From Leptospiraceae bacterium (GTDB lineage: Bacteria; Spirochaetota; Leptospiria; Turneriellales; Turneriellaceae), in NCBI GenBank assembly GCA_025055765.1, contig JANWWS010000013.1, forward strand, positions 62,001 through 126,000: DNA of 64,000 bases, in the 5' to 3' direction. Under the pieces are notes generated by a model, which worked only from the letters and a program-made list of their open reading frames with translations, made no database searches and was not told where the DNA came from. The position numbers and the translations under genes were made by a program. Below are positions 61,996 to 64,000 of this stretch, one piece after another. How positions within the stretch are numbered: the first letter of the stretch is position 1; the number at the start of each line of letters is the position of its first letter.

Positions 61996-63315
61996 TTAGC
62001 TTAGGCGAGTTGATTTTCTTCCACGGGCCGACTTTAAGTGGAGCATCATACGGTATTTGGCTACTGTTCGCCTTTTTACATCAAAACCCATTTCCTGCAA
62101 CCGCTCAGTAATTTTTTCATCAGAAAGAGGCTTTTGCGGATTTTCCTCGGCAATAAGGCGCAAAATGGCTAAGCGTAGATCTTCGGGGACATAATTTTCC
62201 CCATTACGGCCTTTAATTTTACTGACGAAAAAGTAACGGAGCGGAAAAATCCCCCAGCGACACTGACAATATTTATTGGCTACCAGGCGGCTTATCGTGG
62301 AAATGTTTAGGTTCATTTCTCGTGCTACCTGTCTCATGGTGAGAGGTTTTAGAAAATATGGCCCTTTTTGAAAAAAATGATTTTGGTATGTCAAAAGCCT
62401 CGTGGCAAAATCAAGTAAGGTTTTTTGGCGAAAGGAGATAGCACTTAAAAAACTCCGCGCCTCGGCTAGGTAGCGCTGCCATTCTTGGCTTACATCTTTT
62501 ACGCCTTCCACAAGCTCTTTATTAAGCCCTATTTCGGGTAATAGCTCGCCACAGACGTGAACATGTAAGCTACCCTCCTTTTCCAAATATAAGACATCAG
62601 GGTAGATCATATTTTCTTGCCGCCGCCAAAAACGGCGTGCCGGGTATGGATCCATCCTCTTTAGCTTCGATACGAGTCGCACCACTTGCTCAACCGGCCA
62701 GTGCAATAGCTCAGCAAGCTCCTTTCTTTTTTCAAAATTGAGTTGGCCAAGATCCTGGCTCCTTTGAGCTAAAACCAAGAGAAAATCCTGGAGCATCACA
62801 TCTTGGGGATAAAGCTGCTCTGCCTGCCATTCCAAAGCTTGCCATTCGTCTTGAGCGCCGATACCACTAGGCTCAAGTTCCTGGATGTAACGTAGGCATT
62901 TCTTGAGCTCACTTTCTCTATACCCCATGCTCTTCGCAAGTTCCGCATGAGGAATGGTTACAAAACCCCTATTATCTATAGAAGAGATTATGGCCTTTGC
63001 CAAGGGCAAAAGGTTAGGTGGGCAAGCTAAGGCTTTAAGCTGAGTTTCAAGATAGTCTTGAAGAGAGATTTCTGAACCGATAACAGCTTCCCAAGAGAAA
63101 TCTGAGCCAATACCTTGGCGCCCAAGCGGCATGGCAAACCGACCGGTGAGCGCGGCAGGTTTCCTTTCCTCAAGAAAAGGATTTTCTTCTAAAACCTTCT
63201 TGATTTCTTGCTGAAGCTCAAGTTGGTTCAACCGCAAGACCGTAAGAGATCGGCGCAGGGTTGGAAAAAGTTTGAGGGTTGGCTTTTGTTGGAGAGATAG
63301 CTTAACAGAACTCAT
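61996..63315 (-). CDS. rpoN: RNA polymerase sigma-54 factor
   Basis: A 439-residue sigma-54. The N-terminal region I (LSLQQKPTLKLFPTLRRSL) and region III domains are recognisable, and the C-terminal RpoN box reads RRTVAKYR. It recognises -24/-12 promoters and needs an AAA+ activator. Its ATG follows the lptB stop directly, the usual lptB-rpoN order. Confidence 0.96.
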   Translation of the reverse strand: MSSVKLSLQQKPTLKLFPTLRRSLTVLRLNQLELQQEIKKVLEENPFLEERKPAALTGRFAMPLGRQGIGSDFSWEAVIGSEISLQDYLETQLKALACPPNLLPLAKAIISSIDNRGFVTIPHAELAKSMGYRESELKKCLRYIQELEPSGIGAQDEWQALEWQAEQLYPQDVMLQDFLLVLAQRSQDLGQLNFEKRKELAELLHWPVEQVVRLVSKLKRMDPYPARRFWRRQENMIYPDVLYLEKEGSLHVHVCGELLPEIGLNKELVEGVKDVSQEWQRYLAEARSFLSAISFRQKTLLDFATRLLTYQNHFFQKGPYFLKPLTMRQVAREMNLNISTISRLVANKYCQCRWGIFPLRYFFVSKIKGRNGENYVPEDLRLAILRLIAEENPQKPLSDEKITERLQEMGFDVKRRTVAKYRMMLHLKSARGRKSTRLS

Positions 63316-64000
63316 TTATATACGAAAATCTTCTCCCAAATAAATTTCACGGGCTTTTTTGTCTCTAATCAGTCTATTGGCACTTCCTTCCACAAGGACC
63401 TCTCCTTGGTACATAATATAAGCCCTATCGGTAATCTTTAATGTCTCCCGAACATTGTGATCGGTTATGAGAATACCTAGGCCGCGTTCTTTAAGGTGCA
63501 TAACCACAGTTTGTATGTCTTTAACGGCTATGGGATCGACACCAGCAAAAGGCTCATCCAGTAAAAGAAACTTTGGCTCAGAGGCAAGAGCCCTTGCAAT
63601 TTCAGCACGCCGCCTCTCCCCTCCCGACAGAGTCACACCCTTTTGCTGCTGCACATGCTCAATTTCAAGCTCCTTTAGCAAATTTTCTGTAATTTCCTTT
63701 CTGCGTTCTTTAGAGATATTGCGCAACTCCAAGATAGCTTCTATGTTTTCTCGCACAGTAAGCCCTCGAAAAATCGATGCTTCTTGGGCTAGATAGCCAA
63801 TGCCCAGCCTTGCTCTTTGGTACATAGGAAAATGAGTGATTTCTTTATCGCCTAAAAAAATTTGACCTTGGGTGGGACGCACAAGCCCCACTACCATATA
63901 AAAAGAAGTGGTTTTACCTGCTCCATTAGGACCCAAAAGACCAACAATCTCCCCCTGCCCAACGGTAAAGGAGACCTGGCGCACCACCATGCGCCGTCCA
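63316..64000 (-). CDS. lptB: LPS export ABC ATPase LptB (5' end beyond window)
   Basis: At least 228 residues of LptB, the ATPase that drives lipopolysaccharide transport from inner to outer membrane with LptFG. Walker A GPNGAGKTTS, signature TLSGGERRRAEIARAL, Walker B LLLDEPFAGVDP and ITDHNVRE are present. The frame stays open to the window edge (GRRMVVRQVSF), so the true start, normally about 10 residues further on, is missing. It directly precedes rpoN. Confidence 0.95.
   Translation of the reverse strand, partial: GRRMVVRQVSFTVGQGEIVGLLGPNGAGKTTSFYMVVGLVRPTQGQIFLGDKEITHFPMYQRARLGIGYLAQEASIFRGLTVRENIEAILELRNISKERRKEITENLLKELEIEHVQQQKGVTLSGGERRRAEIARALASEPKFLLLDEPFAGVDPIAVKDIQTVVMHLKERGLGILITDHNVRETLKITDRAYIMYQGEVLVEGSANRLIRDKKAREIYLGEDFRI

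Noticed and set aside
1-64000. tRNA, rRNA, CRISPR, insertion sequences or prophage
   Set aside because: The intergenic gaps are all short and show no cloverleaf, repeat-spacer pattern or transposase genes.

Overview
The window is a gene-dense, moderate-GC chromosomal segment from a Gram-negative (diderm) bacterium. Diderm markers are lptB, a beta-barrel outer-membrane protein, several lipoprotein signals and a TonB-like protein. I infer the phylum Spirochaetota, nearest to Leptospirales. The basis is a 401-residue EF-Tu that reads closest to the Leptospira form from memory, an elongated L17, L14 with an internal insertion, GldF/GldG-type exporters, a CHASE2-adenylate cyclase, a FliG-like protein and many SpoIIE/GAF/HDOD/PilZ signalling proteins. 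No similarity search was possible, so the assignment is an inference. There are no rRNAs, tRNAs, insertion sequences, CRISPR arrays or prophage genes, and no gene-free stretch longer than about 270 bases.

Layout. (1) 1-5.2 kb: end of a six-hairpin glycosidase-like gene, then a leftward operon of outer-membrane barrel, orphan TRAP-type solute receptor, a large helical-repeat protein with a degenerate CHAT domain, and a small lipoprotein. (2) 5.2-7.6 kb rightward: a secreted zinc phospholipase C/P1-nuclease-like protein and a polyprenyl diphosphate synthase. (3) 7.6-13.7 kb leftward: alaS-bpt-pyrC-purB with overlapping genes. (4) 13.8-30.0 kb leftward: a full S10-spc-alpha ribosomal operon headed by tuf and ending with rpoA-rplQ, with adk and map inside and no infA. 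(5) 30.2-33.6 kb rightward: hisD, a small unknown, a low-molecular-weight tyrosine phosphatase, an ankyrin protein and a PilZ protein. (6) 33.5-43.5 kb: two divergent Gld-type ABC exporter operons. The leftward one is complete (ATPase, permease, GldG, DUF4340, TPR lipoprotein, TonB-like protein). The rightward one has permease and GldG but no ATPase, and continues into thiD and a 2H phosphoesterase. (7) 44.0-48.7 kb: DUF445 protein, sugar-1-phosphate nucleotidyltransferase, CHASE2-adenylate cyclase. (8) 48.7-52.0 kb: feoAB behind a good Fur box, and an alpha/beta hydrolase. (9) 52.0-56.8 kb leftward: unknown protein, GAF-SpoIIE phosphatase, RsbW-like kinase, STAS antagonist and a divergent FliG, which together form a partner-switching operon. 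(10) 56.8-64.0 kb: TPR protein, HDOD protein, Rel/SpoT, short-chain dehydrogenase, cmoA, and lptB-rpoN.

Three genome-wide traits stand out. Seven of the eight convergent gene pairs overlap at their stop codons. Several first-of-operon genes have a -10-like box ending only 6 to 13 bases before the ATG and no Shine-Dalgarno, which suggests leaderless mRNAs. The RNA polymerase alpha C-terminal domain has lost several classical DNA-contact residues. The best candidates for undescribed biology are the partner-switch/FliG operon, the paired Gld exporters, and the barrel/DctP/pseudo-CHAT operon.
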